64,000 nt of DNA from JAGVSV01 sp040766135 (GCA_040766135.1 JAXGRA010000009.1:48544-112543); one strand, 5' to 3'; shown: positions 1-9,823, counted from the first letter of the stretch. The notes: generated from the letters alone by a model not told the origin. Program-made: numbers and translations.

Positions 1-326
1 ACCTGACGTATGACCTGTTCTTCACCGAGGAGACCCAGGCTGACATCGCGGCCATGGCTGCTCCCGACTACGAGCCCGACATCCAGATGGATCCGTTCCC
101 CAGCATGGAAGATGCGGAAATCTATCAGTGGATGAAGGAGCGCATCATCTTTAACCCCATCGCATCGTTGAACTCTGCACGCCTTGGCCGCTCCTACGGG
201 GATACTACTTCTCTGTACGGCCTGTTGGTCAAGCCCTTTAACGAGAACCTGCCTGTCCGCTCCACCATGGAGGCGGCTGCGCCTGAAATTGAGGCCAGCC
301 TGAAGGACGCCGGTATCCTGAAGTAA
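1..326 (+). CDS. ABC transporter extracellular solute-binding protein, C-terminal fragment
   Basis: The open frame enters from the window edge (reading from base 3) and ends at a TAA at 324-326, so only about 107 C-terminal residues are present. The fragment is helix-rich, with segments such as DLFFTEETQADIAAM and a final EIEASLKDAGILK, which resembles the closing helices of large carbohydrate-binding lipoproteins. It is the first visible gene of a long co-directional run of importer genes, so a substrate-binding role on the outside of the cell is inferred mainly from context. The signal peptide and ligand-binding residues lie outside the window. A strong hairpin follows the stop, as is common after highly expressed binding-protein genes. 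Family assignment is moderate. Confidence 0.6.
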   Translation, partial: LTYDLFFTEETQADIAAMAAPDYEPDIQMDPFPSMEDAEIYQWMKERIIFNPIASLNSARLGRSYGDTTSLYGLLVKPFNENLPVRSTMEAAAPEIEASLKDAGILK

Positions 327-342
327 AAGGTTTACCGTTTTC

Positions 343-378
343 CCTGGTGCGGGGCACTCCCCGCACCAGGTTTGCTTT
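343..378 (+). terminator. Hairpin after the first binding-protein gene (attenuator or terminator)
   Basis: A perfect 12-bp stem (CCTGGTGCGGGG at 343-354 and its complement at 359-370) closes a 4-base loop and is followed by a T-rich stretch. Because the next gene lies only about 65 bases on and belongs to the same locus, it may act as a partial terminator or mRNA-stabilising hairpin that sets the binding protein above the membrane components. Confidence 0.7.
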
Positions 379-436
379 ATACCATTGCCCAAAGGGCGAA
401 AATGACGGGGATTGATAAAGGAAGGGGTGTTGCCGC

Positions 437-3328
437 TTGACGAGGAGAAAGATGATTCTTCTTCTGCTGTCTGTGCTGATGGGCTGTTTGCTTTTTTCGG
501 CACAGGCCGGTGACGAGGTGCTGCCATATCGCGAGCAGGCCGCGCTGGACACGCATGTGCCGGCGGCGGTGCAGCCACTGGCGATTGACTTGGCTGCCTT
601 TGCTGGTGAGGGCATGACAGATGTGGCCTTGCTGGAGGATGGCAGCTTGCTGACCGGCGGCAGCGGCGCGGTGGTGTTCACCTTCCAGGCGCCGCAGGAG
701 GCGCTGTACGAAATTGAGATAGCGTACATGCCTGGCACGGGCAGTGGCAGTGAGATTGAGCGTAGCCTCTACTTGAACGGTACATTGCCGTTTGAAGAGG
801 CCAACGGATTGGTGTTTTCCCGTCTGTGGAACGATGCCAACCGCGATTATCAAAACATTTCGGGCAACCAGCCCTTTCCTTCTCAGGAAGAAGTGCCGCA
901 GTGGCGCACCGTGCGCCTGAGCGACGCGCTGGGCTATGTGGCGGAGCCGCTGCGCTTCCGCACGCAGGAGGGGGAAAACACCCTTCGGTTGGAATCCATT
1001 CAGGATGGAATGTTTATCCGCAGCATCACGCTGGTGCCGCCCAGCGAACCGCCCGCCTATCGGGACTATCTGACCGCTGCCCTGGATCAGGGGGCAACGT
1101 ACTCCAACACCGCGCCCATCAAAGTGCAGGGTGAGGATGCGGCGCTCAAATCCAGCCCAAGCTTTTATCCGGTCAATGACCGTACATCCCCGATGACGGA
1201 GCCGTATCACCCCAGCTATATTGTGCTCAACACCATTGGCGGCACGGCCTGGAATACGCCGGGCGAATGGCTGGCGTGGGATTTTGAGGTGCCCAAGGAT
1301 GGGCTGTACCGGCTGGCGCTGCGCTATAAACAAAGCGCGCTGCGCGGCATGTACGCCGCCCGGCGGCTGCGCATCAACGGTGAGGTGCCTTTCCAGGAAG
1401 CCAACGAGCTGCGCTTCCATCATGCCAGCGGTTTCCAGTTCCGCCCCCTTGGCGCGCGGACAGATGCCCCGGAGGATGAAGGCTACTGGCTGTACCTCAA
1501 AGAAGGGGTTAACCGCATTGAACTGGAAGTTGCATTGGGCGCAATGGGCAGTGTGCTCAGCGACATTGATCTGGTCACGGCCGACCTTAACCGCTTGTAC
1601 CGTGATGTCATTGCCATCACCGGCACGGTGCCTGACGTCAACCGCAACTACCAGCTGTTCAGCCGAATCCCGCATTTGCGCAGCGACCTGTACGCCTTTC
1701 AGGATCGCCTGCAGGATATTTCCGACCGATTAAGCGCCCTGACCGGCGAAGGCAACGAGCGTGCTGCCGGCCTGACACGGCTGCTAGCCATGATGGACAG
1801 CCTGACCGAGGGTGAGGAGCAGATGGTGCGCCACCTGTCGTCCTTTAAGGAATCCATCACCAGTATGGGCAAATCGGTGCTGGACCTCAAGGATCAGCCG
1901 CTGCTGGTGGATTGGCTGATGCTGCTGGGCAAAGACACCCCGCGCATCAAGGTCAACGGAAGCTTTTTCGACAACCTGGTGCACACTGCGCGTGCGTTCA
2001 CCGGTTCCTTTACCAATGACTACAACACCGTGGGCGGCCAGGAGAATGTAGAGGCCGCAGCGGAAATTGACGTGTGGCTCAGCTCCGGCCGGGATCAGTT
2101 CGAGGTGATCCGCCGGCTGATCAACGAAAGTTTTACGCCCGAAACGGGCGTCCGAGTCAACCTGAAGCTGATTGCCACCGATGTGTTGCTGCCCGCTACC
2201 TTTACCGGCACAGGGCCGGAGGTGGCGCTGCAAATCGGCAATACAGCGCCGGTCAACTTTGCATTCCGCGGCGCGGCGCAGGATCTGCGCGAGTTCCCGG
2301 ATTATGAAGAAGTGGCCGCGCGTTTCCTGCCAGCGGCGCTGCGAAGCTATACCTATGAGGGCGGCGTATATGCCCTGCCCGATCAGATGAGTTTCCCGGT
2401 GATGTTCTACCGTAAGGATATTTTGGACGAGCTGGGGCTGAAAGTGCCCGAAACATGGACGGATTTGATTGACATGATTCCCGAATTCCAAAAGGGCAAC
2501 ATGGACATCTATCTGGATACCAACCCGCCCCAGACGCTGGGTGCGGCGGTGAGCATGGGCAACTCCCGCCCCGTTAACACCGTGTATCTATCGCGGCTGT
2601 ACCAGACCGGCGGCGAAGTGTACGCCGAAAATGGCGAGCGCTGCCTGTTTGACACCGAGGAAGCCAACTTAGCCTTCCGCTGGTGGACGCAGTTCTATAC
2701 CCAGCACGGGTTCGCGCGCGACATTGACTTTATTACGCGCTTCCGCTTGGGAGAGACGCCGCTGGGCATTGTGGACCTGTCCACCTACAACTCGCTGGCC
2801 GTTTCTGCGCCGGAAATCCGCAACCAGTGGTCCATCGCGCGGGTGCCGGGCACCGTGCAGGACGATGGAACCATGAGCCATGCAGCGCCGTGCGTAACCG
2901 GTGCCTCCATGATCATTAAAAACATTGCGGATAAGAATGGCACAAAAGACGAGTCCTGGGAGTTCCTCAAGTGGTGGACAAGCCATGGTACGCAGGTCAA
3001 GTACGCCCGCGAGATGGAGGCCGTGCTGGGCCCCTCTGGACGCTACTTGGTCAGCAACCTGGACGCTTACCACGAGATTACCTGGCCGCAGGACATCCGC
3101 CGCACGCTGGACAGCATCCTGTCCGATCTGCGCGGCGTGCCCGAGGTTCCCGGCGGTTACATCACCGGCCGATACCTGAACAACGCGTTCCTGTCGGTCA
3201 TCACGCAGTATACCAACCCGTCGGACGTGCTGTTTGAAAACGTAATCCTCATCAACGACGAAATCACCGCCAAACGTACGGAGTTTGGCCTGAGTGTCTA
3301 CAAAGCAGAAGGAGGGGAGGCGCCATGA
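437..3328 (+). CDS. Solute-binding protein fused to N-terminal carbohydrate-binding-like domains
   Basis: 963 residues from a TTG start preceded by AAAGGAAGGGG with 9-10 bases spacing; an ATG five codons in is the alternative. A secretion signal (MILLLLSVLMGCLLFSAQA) opens the protein. Residues about 40-200 and 205-385 look like two galactose-binding-type beta-sandwich domains, each with a repeated LYLNG/LRINGEVPF-(E/Q)EAN pattern. A helical, probably coiled-coil linker (about 390-530) leads to a family-1 type solute-binding domain (about 540-950) with the segments YALPDQMSFPVMFYRKDIL and EFLKWWTS. It probably captures an oligosaccharide or glycan fragment for the permeases encoded next. The 3' end overlaps the next gene by 4 bases. 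Ordinary binding proteins have 400-550 residues, so the length is exceptional. Confidence 0.82.
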   Translation: MTRRKMILLLLSVLMGCLLFSAQAGDEVLPYREQAALDTHVPAAVQPLAIDLAAFAGEGMTDVALLEDGSLLTGGSGAVVFTFQAPQEALYEIEIAYMPGTGSGSEIERSLYLNGTLPFEEANGLVFSRLWNDANRDYQNISGNQPFPSQEEVPQWRTVRLSDALGYVAEPLRFRTQEGENTLRLESIQDGMFIRSITLVPPSEPPAYRDYLTAALDQGATYSNTAPIKVQGEDAALKSSPSFYPVNDRTSPMTEPYHPSYIVLNTIGGTAWNTPGEWLAWDFEVPKDGLYRLALRYKQSALRGMYAARRLRINGEVPFQEANELRFHHASGFQFRPLGARTDAPEDEGYWLYLKEGVNRIELEVALGAMGSVLSDIDLVTADLNRLYRDVIAITGTVPDVNRNYQLFSRIPHLRSDLYAFQDRLQDISDRLSALTGEGNERAAGLTRLLAMMDSLTEGEEQMVRHLSSFKESITSMGKSVLDLKDQPLLVDWLMLLGKDTPRIKVNGSFFDNLVHTARAFTGSFTNDYNTVGGQENVEAAAEIDVWLSSGRDQFEVIRRLINESFTPETGVRVNLKLIATDVLLPATFTGTGPEVALQIGNTAPVNFAFRGAAQDLREFPDYEEVAARFLPAALRSYTYEGGVYALPDQMSFPVMFYRKDILDELGLKVPETWTDLIDMIPEFQKGNMDIYLDTNPPQTLGAAVSMGNSRPVNTVYLSRLYQTGGEVYAENGERCLFDTEEANLAFRWWTQFYTQHGFARDIDFITRFRLGETPLGIVDLSTYNSLAVSAPEIRNQWSIARVPGTVQDDGTMSHAAPCVTGASMIIKNIADKNGTKDESWEFLKWWTSHGTQVKYAREMEAVLGPSGRYLVSNLDAYHEITWPQDIRRTLDSILSDLRGVPEVPGGYITGRYLNNAFLSVITQYTNPSDVLFENVILINDEITAKRTEFGLSVYKAEGGEAP

Positions 3329-4257
3329 CACAAACTGGCAAAGCAAGGCCCGCCATAACAGTGTGGCAGCACCGTTTGGGCGAAATGCGGCGCTACCGCC
3401 AGCTGTATGCGATGATCGCACCTTATTTCCTGGCGTTTTCCGCCTTTACGGTCATCCCGGTGCTGGTGTCAATCTTCTACAGTTTTACCCAGTTCAACGT
3501 GCTGCAGCCCGCCAAGTTCGTGGGCATGGACAACTACATCCGGCTGTTTCTGGATGATCCGGTCTTTTTGACCGCCATTCGCAACACGCTGGTCATGGCG
3601 GTCATCATCGGGCCGATAGGCTATATCATGTCGTTCCTGATGGCCTGGCTGCTCAACGAACTGCCGCCCAAGCTGCGCACCCTGCTGACGGTCATCTTCT
3701 ATGCGCCGAGCATTTCGGGCAACGCCTATGTGGTGTTCCGTCAATTGTTCTCGGGCGATGCCTATGGGTTTATCAACGCGCAGCTGCTCAACATGGGGCT
3801 GATTGTCAAACCCATCCTGTGGCTGGCCGACCAGAAATACATGATGGCCATTGTCATCCTGGTTTCGCTGTGGATGAGCTTGGGCGTAGGCTTCCTGTCC
3901 TTCATCGCAGGCTTGCAGGGCGTGGATCGCTCCCAGTACGAAGCCGCAGAGGTGGACGGCATTAAAAACCGCTGGCAGGAGCTGTGGTACATCACGCTGC
4001 CCAACATGGGCCCGCAGCTGATGTTCGGCGCCGTCATGTCGGTGACCAACGCGCTGGCGGTGGCCGATGTGACCGTGGCGCTCACCGGCTTCCCGTCGCC
4101 CAACTACGCTACCCATACCATCATCAACCACTTGAACGACTACGGTATCATCCGCATGGAGATGGGCTACGCCAGCGCCATTGCGGTGCTGCTGTTCATC
4201 GCCATGATATCGATTAACCGCTTTGTACAAAAGGCGCTGAGAAAGGTGGGCACGTAA
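3325..4257 (+). CDS. Carbohydrate ABC transporter permease, MalF/UgpA type
   Basis: 310 residues with about six hydrophobic helices. The cytoplasmic EAA loop (EAAEVDGIKNRWQELWYITL) near residue 210 is the ATPase docking site typical of binding-protein-dependent sugar importers. The ATG overlaps the stop of the preceding binding-protein gene (ATGA), and the partner permease begins one base after this stop, so the three are translationally linked. It should form one half of the membrane channel. No ATPase gene is present in the operon, so a shared ATPase encoded elsewhere is likely. Confidence 0.9.
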   Translation: MTQTGKARPAITVWQHRLGEMRRYRQLYAMIAPYFLAFSAFTVIPVLVSIFYSFTQFNVLQPAKFVGMDNYIRLFLDDPVFLTAIRNTLVMAVIIGPIGYIMSFLMAWLLNELPPKLRTLLTVIFYAPSISGNAYVVFRQLFSGDAYGFINAQLLNMGLIVKPILWLADQKYMMAIVILVSLWMSLGVGFLSFIAGLQGVDRSQYEAAEVDGIKNRWQELWYITLPNMGPQLMFGAVMSVTNALAVADVTVALTGFPSPNYATHTIINHLNDYGIIRMEMGYASAIAVLLFIAMISINRFVQKALRKVGT

Positions 4258-4258
4258 G

Positions 4259-5224
4259 ATGGCAAAAGCTAAAGAAGAAAAGCTCACCCGCAATCAAAAA
4301 AAGATGGCGCGCATGATCCGCAAGGCGGAGCGTGCCCAGCAGAAAGGCAGGCCACGCACCCGCTTTGGCAAGGCGCTGACCAAGGGGCGCAGCAACCGCA
4401 CCGTGCGCGGCAGCATGGCGCTGCTGATCGGGCTGTTCCTGTTTGCCATGGTCATGGTGTTCCCGGTGGTGTTTTTGGTGTCCAACGCCTTTAAGCCCAT
4501 CAACGAACTGTTTATTTTTCCGCCCAAGCTGTTTGTCATCAACCCGACGATGGACAACTTTACCGACCTGTTCGACCTGCTGAGCAACTCCCTGGTGCCG
4601 TTTACGCGCTACCTGTTCAATACGTTGCTCATCGTGCTGGTGGGCTCCATCGGGCACATCCTGCTGTCCAGCATGGCGGCCTTCCCGCTGGCCAAGTTTA
4701 ATTTCCCAGGGGCCAAGACGCTGTCCAACATCGTCACGCTGTCGCTGATGTTTACCGCAGCCGTCACCGCAGTGCCCAACTACATCATCATGAGCAAGCT
4801 GGGCTTTGTGGATACCTACTGGGCCATCATTCTGCCGGCATTTTCCATGTCGCTGGGTCTGTTCCTGATGAAAAACTTCATGGAGCAGGTACCCAACGCC
4901 TTGGTGGATGCGGCGCAAATTGACGGCGCTACATACTTCACGATGCTGTGGCGCATTGTCATGCCGGCCGTCAAGCCGGCGTGGATCACGCTGTTTATCG
5001 TGTCCTTCCAGACGCTGTGGGGCAACACCGCCGGCAACTTCATCTACACGGAGAGCATGAAGCCGCTGCCCGCGATGCTGTCACAGATTGCCGGCTCCGG
5101 CGTGGCACGCGCCGGCGTGGTGGCGGCTACGTCGCTGATCATGTTCATTGTGCCGGTGGTTGTGTTCACCATATCGCAGTCCAATGTGCTGGAGACCATG
5201 GCCACTTCGGGCATCAAGGAATAG
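4259..5224 (+). CDS. Carbohydrate ABC transporter permease, MalG type
   Basis: 321 residues. The first 55 or so are strongly basic (MAKAKEEKLTRNQKKMARM) and probably cytoplasmic, and about six membrane helices follow. The EAA loop reads DAAQIDGATYFTMLWRIVMP near residue 217. It pairs with the MalF-type permease that ends one base upstream. The basic N-terminal extension is longer than usual for MalG-type permeases. The protein ends in MATSGIKE, resembling the SGIKG end common in this family. Confidence 0.9.
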   Translation: MAKAKEEKLTRNQKKMARMIRKAERAQQKGRPRTRFGKALTKGRSNRTVRGSMALLIGLFLFAMVMVFPVVFLVSNAFKPINELFIFPPKLFVINPTMDNFTDLFDLLSNSLVPFTRYLFNTLLIVLVGSIGHILLSSMAAFPLAKFNFPGAKTLSNIVTLSLMFTAAVTAVPNYIIMSKLGFVDTYWAIILPAFSMSLGLFLMKNFMEQVPNALVDAAQIDGATYFTMLWRIVMPAVKPAWITLFIVSFQTLWGNTAGNFIYTESMKPLPAMLSQIAGSGVARAGVVAATSLIMFIVPVVVFTISQSNVLETMATSGIKE

Positions 5225-5235
5225 GGGGGATGGAT

Positions 5236-6681
5236 ATGAAACGATTGAAGATTGTCCTGACCCTGCTTCTGTGCCTGTTCACAGCGCTGCCTGCGCACGG
5301 CGAACAGGTGCGTGAGCCGGGCAGTTACCAGTATTCACCCTACGGCGACGTGGTGGCGGCGGTGCCGGCGTATACGCTCAAGCAGTCCTACTACGCGGCC
5401 GACCTGCCGGGCGCCCAGTCGCTCAACAACCTGCGCGATGCCCATGTGGCCGGCGACCGCATCTACGTGCTGCGCGACGAGGAGCTAATCATCCTTACTT
5501 CGGGCTTCCGGGTGCTGAAATCCATCAGCGCGTACACCGATGCCCAGGGCAATGAGGTAAAGCTCACCGGTGCCAGTGGCGTTACCGTCGACCGGGAGGG
5601 CGGAATCTACGTCTCCCGCGCCGATGCGGGCGAAATCCTGCATTTTACATCAAACGGCAAATTGAAGCGCGTCATTGGACGCCCGGACATCAAAGGCTTT
5701 GAAAACGTAGCGTACAAGCCCATCAAGCTGGTCGTGGACGATGCCATGCGCATCTACGTGGTGGCCCAGGGCATGTACGAAGGCATTGTGGAGCTCAACC
5801 CCGACGGCAGTTTCTCGCGCTTCTTTGGCGTCAACAAGGTAAGGTTCAGCTTTGCGCAGTATATCTGGCGCCTGTTCGCCACCCGCGAACAATTGCAGCG
5901 CCAGCAGCTGTGGCTGCCTACGGACTTTACCAACATCGCCATTGACGACCGCGGCTTCATCTATGCCACCATTCAGGATGCGATGGGCCAGGTCATCAAG
6001 CGCCTTAACGCCAAGGGTGAAAACATCCTGCGCGTCGTTGATGCCCCGGACCCCATCGGCGATCTGTGGTTCAACGAGTCCGGCGTTGGTATCCCGGTCG
6101 GGCCGTCGGTCTTTATCGCGGTGGACACCAACCCCTATGGCGTGTTTATCTGCCTGGATCAGAAGCGCTCGCGCATCTTTGCCTACAACGAGGACGGCCG
6201 CCTGCTGTACATCATTGGCGGGCCGGGGCAGCGCGAGGGCCTGTTCCGCAACCCGGTGGACGCGGACTTTGTCGGCGATGACATCATGGTGCTGGATGCG
6301 CTGTCCCAGTCCATCGACCTGTACAGCCCCACGGCATACGGCAGCGCCATAAACAACGCCGTGCGGCACCAGTACACATTCGACTATGACCAGGCCGCCG
6401 TCCATTGGCGCGAGGCGCTTAACTACAACCACAACTTTACGCTGGCCTATTCGGGCATCGGGCGCTCCCTGCTGCGCGCCGAGCAATACGATGAGGCCAT
6501 GGAATACCTCAAGATAGGGGACGATCGGGAGTATTACTCCAAGGCCTTTGAAAAGGTGCGCAACCGCGACCTCAAGGAGTGGTTCGTGCCCGGCGTGCTT
6601 ACGCTGGCGGGGCTGATCATCCTGTCCAAGACGGTAAAGTTCATCCGAAAACGCAGGAAGAAAAAGGAGGGCGTGGCATGA
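5236..6681 (+). CDS. Secreted NHL-repeat beta-propeller protein with TPR and C-terminal membrane anchor
   Basis: 481 residues from the ATG preceded by GGGGGG seven bases upstream; an in-frame ATG two codons earlier is possible. A signal peptide (MKRLKIVLTLLLCLFTALPAHG) leads to NHL-like propeller blades over about residues 45-375, with repeats such as GVTVDREGGIYVSRA, IAIDDRGFIYATI and GLFRNPVDADFVGDDIMVLD. Residues about 380-440 look like tetratricopeptide helices (YDQAAVHWREALNYNHN, AYSGIGRSLLRAEQYDEAM). A single membrane helix near residue 455 and a basic tail KFIRKRRKKKEG follow. It is probably an extracytoplasmic scaffold or glycan sensor anchored beside the importer. The stop overlaps the next start. 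Confidence 0.78.
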   Translation: MKRLKIVLTLLLCLFTALPAHGEQVREPGSYQYSPYGDVVAAVPAYTLKQSYYAADLPGAQSLNNLRDAHVAGDRIYVLRDEELIILTSGFRVLKSISAYTDAQGNEVKLTGASGVTVDREGGIYVSRADAGEILHFTSNGKLKRVIGRPDIKGFENVAYKPIKLVVDDAMRIYVVAQGMYEGIVELNPDGSFSRFFGVNKVRFSFAQYIWRLFATREQLQRQQLWLPTDFTNIAIDDRGFIYATIQDAMGQVIKRLNAKGENILRVVDAPDPIGDLWFNESGVGIPVGPSVFIAVDTNPYGVFICLDQKRSRIFAYNEDGRLLYIIGGPGQREGLFRNPVDADFVGDDIMVLDALSQSIDLYSPTAYGSAINNAVRHQYTFDYDQAAVHWREALNYNHNFTLAYSGIGRSLLRAEQYDEAMEYLKIGDDREYYSKAFEKVRNRDLKEWFVPGVLTLAGLIILSKTVKFIRKRRKKKEGVA

Positions 6682-7361
6682 GCACAGCAAAACAGGCACG
6701 CGGCAATCTGGGCGCTTTGCGCGCAGGCTTGGCGTACTTGAAGGAAACGTTCTGGACGTTTCCCACGTACATCCTGGGCCGCCCCTTCAAAGGCTTTGAG
6801 GAGATGAAGGTCGAGCAACGCGGCAGCATGGTCTTTGCGGTGACGATGTTTATCCTCAGCGCCTTGATGAACATTGTGGAGTTTGTGTACACGGGTTTTC
6901 TGGTCAACTACAACAACCCGTACATGATCAACTCCATTTTTCTGGCGATGGTGACCATCTTCCCGGTCGTGCTGTTTGTGGTGGCCAACTGGTCGGTGAC
7001 GACGCTGCTGGAAGGCAAGGGCCGCATGAAAGACATCTTCATGGTGCTGATGTATGCGATGTTCCCCTTCCTGCTGCTGCGGCTGGTCAGCCTGTTCCTG
7101 ACCAATGTGCTGACGCTGGAGGAAATGATGATATCCTTCACGCTGGTCAGCATCGGCAGCGTGCTGATGTTCGCTTACACGTTCATCGGCTTGATCGCGG
7201 TGCACGAGTATTCCTTCGGCGCGGCGATCGGATCGCTGCTGCTGACGGTGGTGGCCATGATGATCATCGTGTTTATCCTGATGCTCTTGTTCACCTTGGC
7301 CGCGGACGTGATCGATTTTGTCCGCGTGGTGTACAAGGAACTGATGCTGAAATTCGCTTGA
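6678..7361 (+). CDS. Yip1-family integral membrane protein
   Basis: 227 residues. The ATG overlaps the previous stop (ATGA) and is preceded by AAAAAGGAGGG. After an amphipathic N-terminal stretch containing FPTYILGRPFKGFEEMKVEQ, about five hydrophobic helices follow, the layout of bacterial Yip1-domain proteins. The function of bacterial Yip1 proteins is poorly known. Its place between the NHL-propeller gene and the DUF5696 gene suggests the three form a membrane-associated accessory to the importer. Confidence 0.75.
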   Translation: MSTAKQARGNLGALRAGLAYLKETFWTFPTYILGRPFKGFEEMKVEQRGSMVFAVTMFILSALMNIVEFVYTGFLVNYNNPYMINSIFLAMVTIFPVVLFVVANWSVTTLLEGKGRMKDIFMVLMYAMFPFLLLRLVSLFLTNVLTLEEMMISFTLVSIGSVLMFAYTFIGLIAVHEYSFGAAIGSLLLTVVAMMIIVFILMLLFTLAADVIDFVRVVYKELMLKFA

Positions 7362-7383
7362 CGGCAGGAAAGGAGGGGCGAAC

Positions 7384-9822
7384 ATGAAAAAAATATCGCT
7401 ATTGTTGGCGCTGCTGCTCATCCTGGTGCCGTCCGGCATGATGGCCGAGGAAGGCCCGCTGACGTATGAATCGGGCGGGGCCGTGCTGAGCATCGACCCG
7501 GCGACCATGGCTGTAAGCTTTACGCCTGCCGGCAGTGAGGTGGTCTATACCACGGCAGTGCTGCAATCTTCCTCGGGTAGCCGCGCGATGAAGAACCTGC
7601 AAAAATCTGCTCTGTCCGTGCAGTACATCGCCAATGCCCTGACCGGCACGACCAGCGCGATGGACACCTTCTCCATGTCGGTGGACTTGGGCGAAGCGAA
7701 GGTGGAACGGCTGCCTGATGGCTTCCGCGTGCACTATGCCATCGGCTCGAATGAGCTGGTGGTGGACGACCTGCCCAAGATGATCCCCGTGGAGGTGTAC
7801 AATGACCGCCTCAGGCCCGCCTGGACGGAGAAAAACGACAAGCTGTTTAAATCCAACTACCGCGTGGTTCCGCGTGAGGATGGAAGCAGCGTGTTTGTGC
7901 GCGCCAAGGACGACCTGGGCAAGCTGGTCATCTCCCAGCTGTATGAGCTGATCTTCACCCAGGGCGGCTACACCTTGGAAGAACGCGACACCCACAATGC
8001 GGAGTATGGCTATGAGGTAAAGACCAACCCTCACCTGGACGTGGTGATGGATTTCCTGGTGGACGGGGGTGACCTGGTGGTCTCCCTGCCCATGGATGAG
8101 GTCAAAACTACTGAGGACAACGACCTGATCGCCATCGACGTGCTGCCGTACTTCCTGTCCGCCGACAGGGCGCAGAAAGGCTATCTGTTTGTGCCGGACG
8201 GATCGGGCGCGATTATGAATTTCTCCAACGACCGGCTGGGCATCGCTGCCTACTCCACATCGGTGTACGGCGATGACCTGCTCATCCGCGCGGATGAATA
8301 CCGCCCGGCCGCATACCCGACCAACCTGCCCGTCTACGGCATCAAGGACGAAACTGGCGCTGTGCTGTGCATCATCGAGCAGGGGGCCGAGCTGGCCACC
8401 ATCACCGCCGACATTGCCGGCCACAGCGATGACTACAACCGCGTGTTCTCCAGCTTCACGCTGCGCGACATTGAGCGCGTGGCCATGGGCGGCAACAAGA
8501 CGGTCACCACGCCGCGCTACGCCGAGGACATATACACCGGCACCATCCGCCTGCGCTATCGCTTCCTGCCAGGCGCTGGCCAAACCTATGTGCAGATGGC
8601 GCAAGCATACCGCAGCTACCTGCTGGCAGGCGGCATCCTGAAGGAAACAGAGCCGGCTGAGCACGCGCCGCTGTTCATCGAGATGATCGGCGCGGTGCGC
8701 AAGCAGAAGTTCCTGCTGGGCATCCCGTACAATTCCACGGTGCAGGCCACCACCATCGCCCAGGCCGGGCAGATCTATGATGAGCTCAAGGCCGCAGGGC
8801 TGAACAACATCCAGCTGCTCTATTCCGGGCTGTTCCGTCAGGGCGTCAAGCATGGCCCCCTGGACAAGGGTGCCCTGGATGGCGGCATGGGCGGCGCACA
8901 GGCGCTCAAAGACCTGGCGCAGCGCCTGGACAGCAAGGGCGACACCCTGTATCCGTCCATCTACCTGGGCCGTGTGTACAACACGCGGGGCTTTTCGCCC
9001 GTGCGCAATGCCGCCCGCACGCACGATGGCACTGTGGCCCAGGTGTACGAGGCGTTCGAGCCGCAGCTGCGCGGCATGCCGTATTCCGGCAGCGCGTATC
9101 TGTCGCCGATGTACCTGAAGGACTACACCACGTCGGTGGCAGGCCAGCTGAATAATTTAGGCGTAAAGGGCGTGAACGTGCAGGATCTGGGCAACACCCT
9201 GATGGGCACCTACAAACGGCGGGAGCATGTCTCTCCCATCCATGCGGTGCCGCACGTGCAGTCCGCGCTGGAAGCGTTGAAGGGCCAGAAGCTCATGCTG
9301 GACAGCCCCAACCTGTACGCGCTGCCCTATGCAGATGTGCTGACCAACGTGCCCGAGCAGGGCAATGGCTACAAGCTGCTGGACGCCGACATCCCTTTCT
9401 TACAGATGGTGTATGACGGCTGCATCCCGTATTCCGGCGCATCCTGGAACTTGGAACCCCAGATCTCTCTGGAGCGCCAGCTGCTGCATGCCATGGAAAG
9501 CAAGACTGCCCCGCGCTTCACGCTGACCTGGGAGAAGCCCACCATATTCCACGACACGGTGGACATGACGTTCCTTGGTTACTTCTCTACCTGGCATGAG
9601 GAAAGCGTGCCCGTCGTGAAGAGTGCGTATGAAGCGTACGATGCCTACTATCAAAAGGTAGCAGACGCGCGCATCGTCCGGCACGATATCCTCAGCCCCA
9701 CCCTGCGCGCAGTGAGCTTTGACAACGGCGTGCAGCTGATGCTCAACTACAGCGACCAGGAAGCAACCGTGGATGGACTTGCCATCCCGGCCTACGGCTA
9801 TATCCTGTCAGGAGGTGAATAA
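7384..9822 (+). CDS. Secreted DUF5696-type protein
   Basis: 812 residues with a signal peptide (MKKISLLLALLLILVPSGMMA) and a good ribosome site (GGAAAGGAGGGG). There is a beta-rich N-terminal half, then a central segment with YLFVPDGSGAIMNFSND, which I recall as a hallmark of DUF5696 proteins. The C-terminal half (about 420-760) has an alternating pattern that could be a TIM-barrel-like glycosidase fold, with stretches such as LNNIQLLYSGLFRQG, LYPSIYLGRVYNT and GVNVQDLGNTLMG. No catalytic pair can be assigned with confidence. The next permease starts two bases after the stop, so it belongs to the importer operon and may process or bind the transported glycan. Confidence 0.7.
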   Translation: MKKISLLLALLLILVPSGMMAEEGPLTYESGGAVLSIDPATMAVSFTPAGSEVVYTTAVLQSSSGSRAMKNLQKSALSVQYIANALTGTTSAMDTFSMSVDLGEAKVERLPDGFRVHYAIGSNELVVDDLPKMIPVEVYNDRLRPAWTEKNDKLFKSNYRVVPREDGSSVFVRAKDDLGKLVISQLYELIFTQGGYTLEERDTHNAEYGYEVKTNPHLDVVMDFLVDGGDLVVSLPMDEVKTTEDNDLIAIDVLPYFLSADRAQKGYLFVPDGSGAIMNFSNDRLGIAAYSTSVYGDDLLIRADEYRPAAYPTNLPVYGIKDETGAVLCIIEQGAELATITADIAGHSDDYNRVFSSFTLRDIERVAMGGNKTVTTPRYAEDIYTGTIRLRYRFLPGAGQTYVQMAQAYRSYLLAGGILKETEPAEHAPLFIEMIGAVRKQKFLLGIPYNSTVQATTIAQAGQIYDELKAAGLNNIQLLYSGLFRQGVKHGPLDKGALDGGMGGAQALKDLAQRLDSKGDTLYPSIYLGRVYNTRGFSPVRNAARTHDGTVAQVYEAFEPQLRGMPYSGSAYLSPMYLKDYTTSVAGQLNNLGVKGVNVQDLGNTLMGTYKRREHVSPIHAVPHVQSALEALKGQKLMLDSPNLYALPYADVLTNVPEQGNGYKLLDADIPFLQMVYDGCIPYSGASWNLEPQISLERQLLHAMESKTAPRFTLTWEKPTIFHDTVDMTFLGYFSTWHEESVPVVKSAYEAYDAYYQKVADARIVRHDILSPTLRAVSFDNGVQLMLNYSDQEATVDGLAIPAYGYILSGGE

Positions 9823-9823
9823 A

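Noticed and set aside
377..1675. Long open frame on the minus strand opposite the fusion binding protein
   Set aside because: It has no ribosome site or family-like sequence and is opposite a well supported gene; GC-rich codons leave the antisense frame open by chance.
7399..9024. 541-codon open frame on the minus strand opposite the DUF5696 gene
   Set aside because: Rich in His, Gln and Arg as expected for antisense of GC-rich coding DNA; the plus strand has a signal peptide, ribosome site and operon fit.
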